The translations under genes were made by a program, and so were the position numbers. A DNA stretch of 6,372 nt from an uncultured Lachnospiraceae bacterium (GTDB lineage: Bacteria; Bacillota; Clostridia; Lachnospirales; Lachnospiraceae), in assembly GCA_946631935.1 (NCBI GenBank), contig CAMPAP010000080.1, positions 1 to 6,372 on the forward strand. The letters run 5' to 3'. Shown here piece after piece: positions 1-6,246 of this stretch. Each line of letters starts with the position of its first letter. Position 1 is the first letter of the stretch. The notes under the pieces were generated by a model. That model made no database searches. It saw only the letters and a program-made list of their open reading frames with translations, and had not been told where the DNA came from.

Positions 1-653
1 AAAAGGATCTTCTCCGTCTTTGATACGGGCCTGAGCTGTCCCATCTTGACAGCTCTTTCCTTCTTGGAAGTGAAAGCCTTCATGATGGGAGGCTGAATAA
101 TAGGAACAAGGCTCATGTAGGAATAAGCTGCAACGGCAATGGGTCCGAGAAGTGCCGTCTGACCCAGCTTACCTGCAAGAAAGATAGATGTAGGGCCGTC
201 AGCTCCTCCGATGATTGATATAGCTGCAGCCGCCTTATCGTTGAATCCCATGGCTATGGCTCCGAAATATGCAACGAAGATACCGAACTGTGCGGCAGCT
301 CCTAAAAGGAAGCTCTTGGGATTTGCGATAAGGGGACCGAAGTCGGTCTGTGCTCCGACACCCATGAATATGAGTGAGGGAAGGATTGCAAGCTCATCAA
401 GCTTGTAAAAATAATACAGAAGTCCGCCTGCTCCATTTGGTGCATCCTCTGCCGAAAGGATGATGTCGGGATAAATATTAACCAGCAGCATTCCGAATGC
501 GATAGGCACCAGGAGAAGCGGCTCTTTACCTTTACCTATAGCAAGATAAAGGAAAAAGCAGGCAACCCCGATCATGATGTAATTTCCAATCGTAAGATTG
601 AAAAATGCCGTCTGATGAACGAGGTTATCCATCGTACTTAATAAATAACTCAT
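1..653 (-). CDS. mmdB: Sodium-ion-translocating biotin-dependent decarboxylase, beta subunit (MmdB/OadB/GcdB family), C-terminus cut by the window edge
   Basis: This is the membrane subunit that accepts carboxybiotin, releases CO2 and uses the energy to export Na+. I read 217 residues from the ATG at 651-653 with no stop, so about the last 40% of a family normally near 375-380 residues lies off the left edge. The family is clear: GVGAQTDFGP at about residues 98-107, IIGGADGPTS at about 147-156 (its Asp is the one studied in Klebsiella OadB for Na+ and proton coupling), and SLVPIIQPPIM at about 181-191. Hydrophobic membrane segments alternate with these motifs. The start is set by GGAG (minus strand, 660-663) six bases upstream, and the gene begins 18 bases after the biotin-subunit stop, so the two are surely cotranscribed. 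The family assignment is firm. The substrate of the complex depends on the alpha subunit, so the symbol mmdB rests on context. Confidence 0.95.
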   Translation of the reverse strand, partial: MSYLLSTMDNLVHQTAFFNLTIGNYIMIGVACFFLYLAIGKGKEPLLLVPIAFGMLLVNIYPDIILSAEDAPNGAGGLLYYFYKLDELAILPSLIFMGVGAQTDFGPLIANPKSFLLGAAAQFGIFVAYFGAIAMGFNDKAAAAISIIGGADGPTSIFLAGKLGQTALLGPIAVAAYSYMSLVPIIQPPIMKAFTSKKERAVKMGQLRPVSKTEKIL

Positions 654-671
654 CTTAAGCTCCTTTATTCA

Positions 672-1040
672 TCAGTTAAGAGTTGCCAAACATGCGCCTG
701 CATCTACCGCATCGCCGGGATTAACATCGATGCTTGCTACGGTTCCGTCTGAAGGAGCAACACAGTTGATCTCCATCTTCATGGACTCGATAACAACAAC
801 GGGATCACCCTTCTTAACGGCATCGCCGACATTCTTTACAGCCTTGAGAACTTTTCCTGCTGCTCCGGCTTCAACCTTAACAGATCCTGCTCCTGCGCTC
901 TTTGGAGCTGGTGCAGGTGCTGCAGCGGGAGCGGGTGCTGCTGCGGGCTTTGCAGGTGCGCTGACTGCGGGAGCAGCGCCGTTTTCTTCAACAGTTACTG
1001 CATATGCTGTTCCGTTAACGGTAATGGTATAATTTTTCAT
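672..1040 (-). CDS. mmdC: Biotin carboxyl carrier (gamma) subunit of the sodium-pump decarboxylase
   Basis: This 122-residue protein carries the biotin that shuttles CO2 between the alpha and beta subunits. Residues 1-20 are a short N-terminal segment (MKNYTITVNG start). Residues about 22-47 form a flexible Ala/Pro linker, typical of gamma subunits, that lets the biotin arm swing. Residues about 53-122 are a biotinyl/lipoyl domain with the ESMKME motif at 85-90; Lys88 is the expected biotinylation site. Family length and architecture are normal. A GGAGG (minus strand, 1048-1052) seven bases before the ATG supports the start. It lies 37 bases after the delta gene and 18 bases before beta. No biotin ligase gene is visible here, so biotinylation must use one encoded elsewhere. 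Pyruvate carboxylase and acetyl-CoA carboxylase carriers share this domain, but the neighbours favour the sodium pump. Confidence 0.95.
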   Translation of the reverse strand: MKNYTITVNGTAYAVTVEENGAAPAVSAPAKPAAAPAPAAAPAPAPKSAGAGSVKVEAGAAGKVLKAVKNVGDAVKKGDPVVVIESMKMEINCVAPSDGTVASIDVNPGDAVDAGACLATLN

Positions 1041-1077
1041 TTTATTGCCTCCATTTATGTCGCCATGCGACAGTCTA

Positions 1078-1851
1078 TTATTGTCTCTTTATCTTTCTTA
1101 CGGAACGGACAACAAATCCGCTCGCATCTCCGGATCTTTCATATGCTGCGATAGCAGCTGCAATGACCGCAACAAGCTCAGCGTTTGATGCAAGCTCTGC
1201 GGTTTCGTTCTTCTCGATCTGCTCCACAGCTCTGTCGACCGAAGTCTTGACTTCCTTCTTTACTCCGCCTTTGGAAAATAATCCAAAGAGCGAGATTATA
1301 AAGGAAATAAGAATGAGCATTATGAAGACAGTACCCATACCGATAACGGTATTAAGTCCTGCTTTGGACATCTTCTCTCCGAGAGTATAACGGGTGTTGA
1401 AAGCGGCACTCTTCATCTCGGGATTGATGAGATCGTTATTGATGATAACCTCAACATCAGCAGATCCTTTTTCGCATTTGCATTCGACGTTTACGATGAT
1501 GTCATTTCCGTCAACAGTTGTCTTTGCTTCTCCGATCTCAATTATTTCTCCGGCTTCTTCCCTGCCCTTGATAAAGCTTGTAAGAGCATTCGAGAAAACA
1601 TAACCGTCACAGGTAAAACCTGCACTTTCGGGGATGACGGAAATCTCATTGTATGTGAGATCGCTCATATCAACGCCAAGAGCACCGGGATCAGCTGAAA
1701 GTTCCTGAAGTGTGGGAATGATATAAGCCGTAGCTATATCCGCAGCGTTTTGGCAACGTCTCTGCTGTATCTGGGACTGCTCGGTCTCACCACATGCGCA
1801 AAGTGCGATCATCATCAGTGCTGATATGAGGACAATTCTGATTTTTTTCAT
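1078..1851 (-). CDS. mmdD: OadG-family delta subunit of the sodium-pump decarboxylase, with an added N-terminal lipoprotein signal and extracytoplasmic domain
   Basis: OadG-type subunits are normally small (roughly 80-130 residues): one membrane helix and a cytoplasmic tail that assembles alpha, beta and gamma. Here the protein has 257 residues. Residues 1-20 look like a lipoprotein signal peptide (MKKIR start, hydrophobic core, lipobox L17-C18-A19-C20). Residues about 21-160 are a soluble, presumably extracytoplasmic domain I do not recognise. Residues about 165-192 are the membrane helix, beginning GLNTVIGMGTVF, typical of OadG. The tail contains ELVAVIAAAIAAY (225-237) and ends in a basic VRSVRKIKRQ, also typical. 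I chose the ATG at 1849-1851 over the upstream in-frame ATG at 1867-1869: GAGAGGG lies seven bases before it, and it yields a proper signal peptide. The upstream start would overlap the alpha stop (ATGA) but has no ribosome binding site. The OadG assignment is firm; the role of the extra domain is unknown. Confidence 0.88.
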   Translation of the reverse strand: MKKIRIVLISALMMIALCACGETEQSQIQQRRCQNAADIATAYIIPTLQELSADPGALGVDMSDLTYNEISVIPESAGFTCDGYVFSNALTSFIKGREEAGEIIEIGEAKTTVDGNDIIVNVECKCEKGSADVEVIINNDLINPEMKSAAFNTRYTLGEKMSKAGLNTVIGMGTVFIMLILISFIISLFGLFSKGGVKKEVKTSVDRAVEQIEKNETAELASNAELVAVIAAAIAAYERSGDASGFVVRSVRKIKRQ

Positions 1852-1858
1852 TATACAG

Positions 1859-1866
1859 CCCTCTCT
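1859..1866 (-). promoter_or_regulatory. Ribosome binding site that decides the mmdD start
   Basis: The minus strand reads AGAGAGGG here, seven bases upstream of the ATG at 1849-1851. It overlaps the end of the alpha coding region (stop at 1866-1868). It supports the shorter delta start, because no comparable site precedes the ATG at 1867-1869. Confidence 0.75.
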
Positions 1867-3227
1867 CATACTGAAGTGTGTTTCTTAAAAGTCTCTTCTC
1901 CGCCCTTGGAATAGAGCATTTCAAAAGCGGCAGCAACATATTTACGGGTATCCGCAGGTGAGATGACCTGATCAACATATCCTCTGCGTGCGGCATCGGA
2001 TGCTCCTGCAAGAGATGACTCGATTGCCTTAACATCGCCTCCGGTGATCTGGGAAGCAAGCTTGGGATCCATGATTCCGACTCTTGCATTATTCCAGCTG
2101 ATGGTCATATCAGCTCCAAGAGCTTTTGAATTCATGATATTTGCAGCATTTCCGATAGCATCACCGACAATGACATTTACCTTGGGAACGGTAGCTGAAG
2201 CAAAAGCTGCGGCAAGTGATGCTGCGCTTCTTGCAATACGCTTCTCGCTCTCGATGCTTGTAGCAAATCCTTTGACATTTGTAAGAGAAAGGATCTGGAT
2301 TCCGAATGCATCACAGAACTTAACAAAATCAGCTGCCTTGTCGCATCCGTTTGCACAGATAACGTTGTCCTTATCACAAACATTATTGGCAACAACACCG
2401 GTAAGGATTCCGCCGATCTTGGCAAATGCGGTAGTAACGCATTTTGCATAAGAAGGTCTTACCTCTGTGAAAGAACCTGCATCTGCAAGATTCTCTATAA
2501 GTGCAGGTGCATTTGAAGGATCGGTGACAGCAAGAAGTCTGTTAAGATCATCCGAGGGCTCCTCATCATCAAAATCCTCATTGTTCGAAGGAAGTATGCT
2601 TACAAGATTTCTTACCGCAGCAAAAAGCTCTGCCTCAGTCTCAAATTTTTCGGCATTGCCGGTGACCTCTGACTGATAATCACATCCTGCGGTATCGTTT
2701 TTAGCGGTATAATTACCGTCAATGCAATCAGGTGCGTTAACGAATAATTTTCCGTCCTTTGAAATAAATGTAAAATCTGAAAGTCCGGAGAAAAGTCCGG
2801 CACCGCCGCCACAGTTACCAACAACTGCGGTGATCTGGGGGATAAGACCGGATGCTTTTGTCATACGTCCGTAGATACGTCCGAATGCGTAAAGAGCATC
2901 GCTTCCTTCCTCAAGTCTCATTCCGCTGCAATCGACAATACCGATCACGGGTGAGCCTGTCTTGATAGCCAGATCATAAAGATTTACGATCTTACGTGCA
3001 TGCATTTCACCGATGCTTCCTCCGAGAACCTGTGCATCCTGGCTGTAAACATACACAACCTTGCCACCGATGGTTCCGTATCCCGTAATACATCCGTCAG
3101 ATGCAAGAAGCTTGGGATCGGTACTAAAATCGGTCGATCTTGCCGTAACAAGCGCACCTATCTCGGCGAAACTGTTTTCGTCAAGAAGTGATGCAATACG
3201 TACGGCAGCTTTTGAAGTACCACTCAT
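1866..3227 (-). CDS. mmdA: Acyl-CoA carboxyltransferase (alpha) subunit of the sodium-pump decarboxylase, probably methylmalonyl-CoA decarboxylase; short and divergent
   Basis: This cytoplasmic subunit should transfer a carboxyl group from an acyl-CoA (methylmalonyl-CoA is the best guess) to biotin on the gamma subunit. It has two crotonase-like carboxyltransferase domains (about 1-215 and 230-453) joined by an acidic linker at 217-227. Family signatures are GGSIGEMHARKI (69-80), DCSGMRLEEG (99-108), GNCGGGAGLF (137-146), LPSNN (212-216), a CDAFGI stretch (305-310) and ATVPKVNVIVGDAIGNAA (345-362). At 453 residues it is about 50 shorter than typical MmdA (near 510) and far shorter than GcdA (near 590). 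Several conserved spots have drifted: the usual PGF is KGF (319-321), the usual TGP is NAP (164-166), and the His-containing stretch after that motif is missing. The ATG is preceded by GGAGG with seven bases of spacing. It is the first gene of a four-gene operon in alpha-delta-gamma-beta order. The family call is firm; the substrate is inferred. Confidence 0.85.
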   Translation of the reverse strand: MSGTSKAAVRIASLLDENSFAEIGALVTARSTDFSTDPKLLASDGCITGYGTIGGKVVYVYSQDAQVLGGSIGEMHARKIVNLYDLAIKTGSPVIGIVDCSGMRLEEGSDALYAFGRIYGRMTKASGLIPQITAVVGNCGGGAGLFSGLSDFTFISKDGKLFVNAPDCIDGNYTAKNDTAGCDYQSEVTGNAEKFETEAELFAAVRNLVSILPSNNEDFDDEEPSDDLNRLLAVTDPSNAPALIENLADAGSFTEVRPSYAKCVTTAFAKIGGILTGVVANNVCDKDNVICANGCDKAADFVKFCDAFGIQILSLTNVKGFATSIESEKRIARSAASLAAAFASATVPKVNVIVGDAIGNAANIMNSKALGADMTISWNNARVGIMDPKLASQITGGDVKAIESSLAGASDAARRGYVDQVISPADTRKYVAAAFEMLYSKGGEETFKKHTSV

Positions 3228-3267
3228 ATTCTTTCCTCCGAATTCTTATATTTTGATTAAAGGGTAA

Positions 3268-3281
3268 AGAAAACGATTTCT
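3268..3281. promoter_or_regulatory. Operator-like 14-base palindrome in the mmd leader (LacI/CcpA-like)
   Basis: AGAAAACGATTTCT consists of AGAAA and TTTCT arms around a CG-centred spacer. It resembles LacI-family operators and the CcpA cre consensus (WTGNAANCGNWWNCAWW), keeping the central AANCG and the outer G and C. It departs from cre at the paired T and A next to them. It sits about 16-29 bases downstream of the predicted transcription start, where a bound repressor could block elongation. A regulatory role is inferred from sequence only. Confidence 0.4.
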
Positions 3282-3303
3282 CCCCATTTTTTCAATCTTA
3301 ATT

Positions 3304-3332
3304 AATATACCATATGAGGTTGTTTTTTTAAA
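3304..3332 (-). promoter_or_regulatory. Predicted promoter of the mmdADCB operon
   Basis: On the minus strand there is a -35-like TTTAAA (3327-3332), a 17-base spacer, and a -10 TATATT (3304-3309) preceded by TGG, an extended -10. Transcription would start near 3297, leaving a leader of about 70 bases before the mmdA ATG and its GGAGG (3235-3239). A weaker alternative, TTGTTA at 3361-3366 with TATTTT at 3338-3343, lies further upstream, just outside the long palindrome. The strong terminator upstream (3526-3556) makes a promoter in this gap necessary. Confidence 0.6.
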
Positions 3333-3366
3333 GGGTGAAAATATATAGATTGGATTAATTTAACAA

Positions 3367-3514
3367 AGGCTCGAACAATGGTTTTTCATAAGCGCACTCT
3401 TAAATGACGTCGGTTCTTAATGAGAACAAGCTTTGCGAAGTTCGAATTTAGAACCGCTACGTCATTTACCGAAGCGGGAGCGGGTGCGCGTTGAAAAGAC
3501 CATTGTGAGAGCCT
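3367..3514. repeat. 148-base imperfect palindrome, possible MITE-like element or structured RNA
   Basis: Nested inverted arms run from the ends inward: AGGCTC (3367-3372) with GAGCCT (3509-3514); ACAATGGT (3375-3382) with ACCATTGT (3499-3506); TTTTC (3383-3387) with GAAAA (3493-3497); GCGCAC (3392-3397) with GTGCGC (3484-3489); TAAATGACGT (3401-3410) with ACGTCATTTA (3459-3468); GGTTCT (3412-3417) with AGAACC (3450-3455); GAAC (3424-3427) with GTTC (3440-3443). That is about 45 base pairs. The main irregularity is a lopsided internal loop of three bases on one side against 15 GC-rich bases (3469-3483) on the other. It lies wholly between the scpB terminator and the mmd promoter. I see no clear target-site duplication and no second copy here. 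The fold is directly visible; whether it is a mobile repeat or an RNA is unresolved. Confidence 0.8.
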
Positions 3515-3525
3515 GATAAGACATC

Positions 3526-3556
3526 AAAAAAACTCAGGTGTGATTACCTGAGTTTT
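3526..3556 (-). terminator. Rho-independent terminator of the metallophosphoesterase-scpA-scpB operon
   Basis: On the minus strand the hairpin is ACTCAGGT, loop AATCAC, ACCTGAGT, with a run of Ts after the stem (A-run at 3526-3532 on the plus strand). It begins 18 bases after the scpB stop. The other flank is TTTT on the plus strand, so it may work weakly in both directions, but no plus-strand gene is present. Confidence 0.9.
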
Positions 3557-3574
3557 AAATAGTTTTTTGAAAAA

Positions 3575-4408
3575 TCAAATATCAAGTTTTACGTTGATCT
3601 CCGCTTCAGCTTCCTTTTTGTACTCCTCCACCTGGTCAGGCGTGATCTGGGGAAGATCCGATATGGAAGTTACCCCGAAGCATCTGAGGAAATTCTCGGT
3701 AGTTCCGAAAAGGATGGGCTTACCCGGCGCATCCAGCCTTCCAAACTCCCTGATAAGATCATATTCCAGGAGCTTATTAACGGCATGGTCGCAGGAAACG
3801 CCCCTGATCTTTTCAATCTCGATCTTGGTGACAGGCTGCTTGTAGGCAATTATGGAAAGCGTCTCAAGGACTGTATCGGAAAGAGAGAACCTTGGCTTTG
3901 CTTTTGTAACCTTCACAAGATAATCGTAGTTTTCAGCCTTGGTACAAAGCTGAACCGAATCCTCAAGCCTTACTATTGAAAGGCCGCAGTCAGGAGCGTC
4001 ATATCTTTCGGAAAGAGCATCGATACCGTCTTCAACCTGCCCTTTTTCAATCTCCAGCACTTCGGCAAGCTTATCTATGGAAACTGATTCCCCCATTGCA
4101 AAGAGAATACTTTCTATGGCGCTCATTACCTCTCCGGGCTCCATAACAGACAAAGACTCGGAAGATTCTTCCGGTGCAGCTTCTTCCGCCACGGCTTCTT
4201 CGGGCTCTGATCTTTCAGCCTCTGTCGCATCAACTTCTGCCGTTTCAACCTCAGGCACTTCATTCTCTGGCTCTGAGGTATCGGGATTGGAAACTCCGGT
4301 ATCAGGTTTTTCGGTCCCAGCAGTTTCTGCCTCAACAGTTTCAGTCTCAGCCGCTTCTACAGGTTTTATATTCTTTTTCTTTTCGGAAATTCCTTTTTTC
4401 TTAGCCAT
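3575..4408 (-). CDS. scpB: Segregation and condensation protein ScpB with a long acidic N-terminal extension
   Basis: ScpB dimers bind the ScpA kleisin and regulate the SMC condensin that compacts and segregates the chromosome. The conserved part, about residues 93-250, has two winged-helix domains. Signatures include AIESILFAMGE (97-107), the RFSLSDTVLETLSIIAYKQP stretch (173-192), KIEIEKIRGV (195-204) and GRLDAPGKPILFGTT (223-237). The protein has 277 residues against the usual 180-200. The excess is residues 1-92: a basic start (MAKKKGISEKKK), then a low-complexity Glu/Ala/Thr/Pro/Val region, probably disordered. The ATG at 4408 has AAGGA about 11 bases upstream, so the extension looks translated. 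A second ATG at 4126 (Met95), with GGAGAGG just before it, would give a normal-sized 183-residue ScpB. The gene follows scpA by 103 bases and ends 18 bases before a terminator. The call is firm. Confidence 0.95.
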   Translation of the reverse strand: MAKKKGISEKKKNIKPVEAAETETVEAETAGTEKPDTGVSNPDTSEPENEVPEVETAEVDATEAERSEPEEAVAEEAAPEESSESLSVMEPGEVMSAIESILFAMGESVSIDKLAEVLEIEKGQVEDGIDALSERYDAPDCGLSIVRLEDSVQLCTKAENYDYLVKVTKAKPRFSLSDTVLETLSIIAYKQPVTKIEIEKIRGVSCDHAVNKLLEYDLIREFGRLDAPGKPILFGTTENFLRCFGVTSISDLPQITPDQVEEYKKEAEAEINVKLDI

Positions 4409-4511
4409 AACTTATTGGTTCCTTTATGGTCGTTTCCCGCTATTTTTATCTTTCGATCATTTGGTATTCAGTCAATCTCATGCTCATAAATCCGGATCTG
4501 AGTCTGAGGGA

Positions 4512-5324
4512 TCAATCGTTTTTTATTTCTTCGATAACTGTATCCGTTTCGGCTTCCTTAGCCGCTACAGGTTCGCCGGTCACGTTTGACGTGATCATGA
4601 TATCATCATCGATAGTTTCCTGGGATACGTGTATCTCTCCGCTCTTCATCAGCTCAAGAACTATAAGAAAAGTAACGATAAGTTCCGCTCTGCTTCTTTG
4701 CTTTTCAAGAAGCTTTCTGAATGAAAAGCTCTTATGCTCCCTGACATAAGCCTGGACAAAGAGGGTCTTCTCCTCCATGTCGATCTCATCCTTTTCGATC
4801 CTTCCATACTTACTTCTGATGGGATCGATCCTGTCCTCCTGCCTCATAAGCATCTGTTTAAAGATCTCATGAAGACCCGCAAGAGTCATATCACCGCGAA
4901 GCTGGTCATAATCAACCGGCACTTCATAGCTTTTAACTTCATCGGGAAGGACGGATCTTGTCCTGTAAATAACCGAAGCTGCCGTGATCTGCCTGTCCCT
5001 GAGTTCAAGAGAAAGCCTGCGCGCCATCTTATATTCAAGAAGCTGCTGTACAAGCTCTGCTCTGGGATCTTCGGGCTCACCCTCGTCATTTTCTTCAACA
5101 GGCAGAAGCATCTTACATTTGATATCAAGAAGCGTTGCCGCCATTACCAGGAATTCACTGCAGACATCCATGTTTTCTTCTTTCATCTGCTTAATATATT
5201 CCAGATACTGCTCAGTTATCGTAACGATGGGAATATCGTAAATATCTATTTTGTTTTTTTCGATCAGGTGAAGGAGCAGGTCAAGAGGCCCCTCGAACAC
5301 CTGAAGCTTTACAGGTATAGCCAT
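4512..5324 (-). CDS. scpA: Segregation and condensation protein ScpA (kleisin)
   Basis: ScpA is the kleisin that bridges the SMC heads and binds ScpB, forming the bacterial condensin. The 270 residues match the family's normal length. Residues 1-75 form the SMC-neck-binding domain (VFEGPLDLLLHLIEKNKIDI at 9-28, then a FLVMAATLLDIKCKMLLP stretch at 58-75). The middle (about 78-180) is the charged ScpB-binding region. Residues about 185-240 are the C-terminal winged helix (TFLIVLELMKSGEI at 218-231). A short acidic tail follows. The ATG at 5324 is the only plausible start, since an in-frame TAA lies 15 bases upstream. Its best ribosome binding site, GGTGGAG, is 17-18 bases away, right after the stop of the preceding gene, which is unusually far. 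It lies 24 bases after the metallophosphoesterase gene, suggesting cotranscription and perhaps translational coupling. Confidence 0.97.
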   Translation of the reverse strand: MAIPVKLQVFEGPLDLLLHLIEKNKIDIYDIPIVTITEQYLEYIKQMKEENMDVCSEFLVMAATLLDIKCKMLLPVEENDEGEPEDPRAELVQQLLEYKMARRLSLELRDRQITAASVIYRTRSVLPDEVKSYEVPVDYDQLRGDMTLAGLHEIFKQMLMRQEDRIDPIRSKYGRIEKDEIDMEEKTLFVQAYVREHKSFSFRKLLEKQRSRAELIVTFLIVLELMKSGEIHVSQETIDDDIMITSNVTGEPVAAKEAETDTVIEEIKND

Positions 5325-5348
5325 AACAGTTTCAAATTATACTCCACC

Positions 5349-6239
5349 TTAAGGCTTTAAATCAATCACCATTAATTCTGCAGGATTAAACACCCTTAAA
5401 TGTATGGTATGTGAGCCCAGCCCCCTTGAAACCAGCATTGTCTTTTCTCCGGAGCTGAATTTCCCCGCATCATACCTGGGAAAAAGACGAAATCCCGGGG
5501 ATACAACACCTCTCATAACATGGGCTCCTTCAAGCCTTTTTTTCTTAGATACCGGCACAGGGATACGGACGAGTCCTCCGTGAACATGCCCTGAAAGGAT
5601 CAGGTCCGCACCATATTCTGCATACGCTTCAAAAAACGCAGGATTATGGGCAAGAAGTATATTAAAGTTATCCTTATCAAGGACCCCTGTTTTTTCTTCA
5701 ATATAACGCGGCTCCATTACAACCTTTTTGAGCCTCTTGTAATAACTTTTATCAGGTGAAAAAGAGATCAGGTTTATGCCCGCCTCAGGGATAAGGACAG
5801 AATCGTTTTCATAAATCCTGATGCCGGTTTTTTCAACGGCTTTTTTGTATTTTTCCCATTTATCACCGTAAGTTTCAGGATAGATCATAAGCCTCAGCTC
5901 ATGATTTCCGATGCCGTAAAAAACAGGTATGCCCGTTTCCGACAGATTCTTAAGAAATCTTTCGGTAGTTTCCGTAGATGATCGCGGATGTGCGGTTATC
6001 ATATCCCCGCCTATAAGGATCATGTCAGGGGAAAGTTCTTTTATCTTCTCTATAAGAAAAATCCCTTCAAATCCGAACATCTTACAGTGAAGATCTGACA
6101 GAAAAACAAATCTCAGGGGCTTTTTTATCTTTTTGCTTTGAAAATCATAAAAAGAAACGGTAAACCTGCCGCAATCAAAAGCGGATATCCATAAAACCGC
6201 CACTATCATCACTATTATGATCCAGATGATTAAATCCAA
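5349..6239 (-). CDS. Membrane-anchored metallophosphoesterase (YkuE-like calcineurin superfamily)
   Basis: This is a dinuclear-metal phosphoesterase whose substrate cannot be read from sequence. Residues 3-20 are one hydrophobic segment, probably an uncleaved membrane anchor. All five metallophosphoesterase blocks are present: SDLH (48-51), GGDM (77-80), GNHE (111-114), AHNP (197-200) and GHVHGG (217-222), giving the usual metal ligands Asp49, His51, Asp79, Asn112, His198, His218 and His220. The 296 residues fit the YkuE-like group; other members act on cyclic nucleotides, UDP-diacylglucosamine or other phosphoesters. The start codon is TTG at 6237-6239, chosen because AGAGGA lies seven bases upstream; the later ATG at codon 11 is inside the membrane segment and has no such site. 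It sits 34 bases after the rpsU terminator and 24 bases before scpA. No functional link to condensin is known to me. Confidence 0.9.
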   Translation of the reverse strand: MDLIIWIIIVMIVAVLWISAFDCGRFTVSFYDFQSKKIKKPLRFVFLSDLHCKMFGFEGIFLIEKIKELSPDMILIGGDMITAHPRSSTETTERFLKNLSETGIPVFYGIGNHELRLMIYPETYGDKWEKYKKAVEKTGIRIYENDSVLIPEAGINLISFSPDKSYYKRLKKVVMEPRYIEEKTGVLDKDNFNILLAHNPAFFEAYAEYGADLILSGHVHGGLVRIPVPVSKKKRLEGAHVMRGVVSPGFRLFPRYDAGKFSSGEKTMLVSRGLGSHTIHLRVFNPAELMVIDLKP

Positions 6240-6246
6240 ATGACCG

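Noticed and set aside
730..1032. Plus-strand open frame of 100 codons opposite the biotin subunit gene
   Set aside because: It mirrors the Ala/Pro-rich, GC-rich linker of mmdC and has no ribosome binding site or recognisable domain; the minus-strand gene is certain.
1867..1869. Upstream ATG for the delta subunit, overlapping the alpha stop as ATGA
   Set aside because: Coupled ATGA starts are common, but here the only good ribosome binding site lies between this ATG and the next one, and the longer form would put MREGCI in front of the signal peptide.
3367..3514. CRISPR array or terminator reading of the palindrome
   Set aside because: There is no spaced direct repeat unit, so it is not a CRISPR array. 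The outer stem is not followed by a proper T-run on either strand and is far too long for an ordinary terminator.
4446..4487. 13-codon minus-strand frame in the scpA-scpB gap
   Set aside because: It starts ATG AGC ATG and ends TAA, but has only a poor GGA at short spacing upstream. A frame this short is expected by chance in a 103-base gap.
4077..4589. Plus-strand open frame of 170 codons opposite scpB
   Set aside because: It is the complement of the low-complexity acidic region, giving a Ser/Ala-rich translation. It runs across the scpA-scpB junction and has no family match that I recognise.
4734..5360. Plus-strand open frame of 208 codons opposite scpA
   Set aside because: It lies antisense to a full-length, unmistakable ScpA, and its translation shows no coherent domain or start signal.
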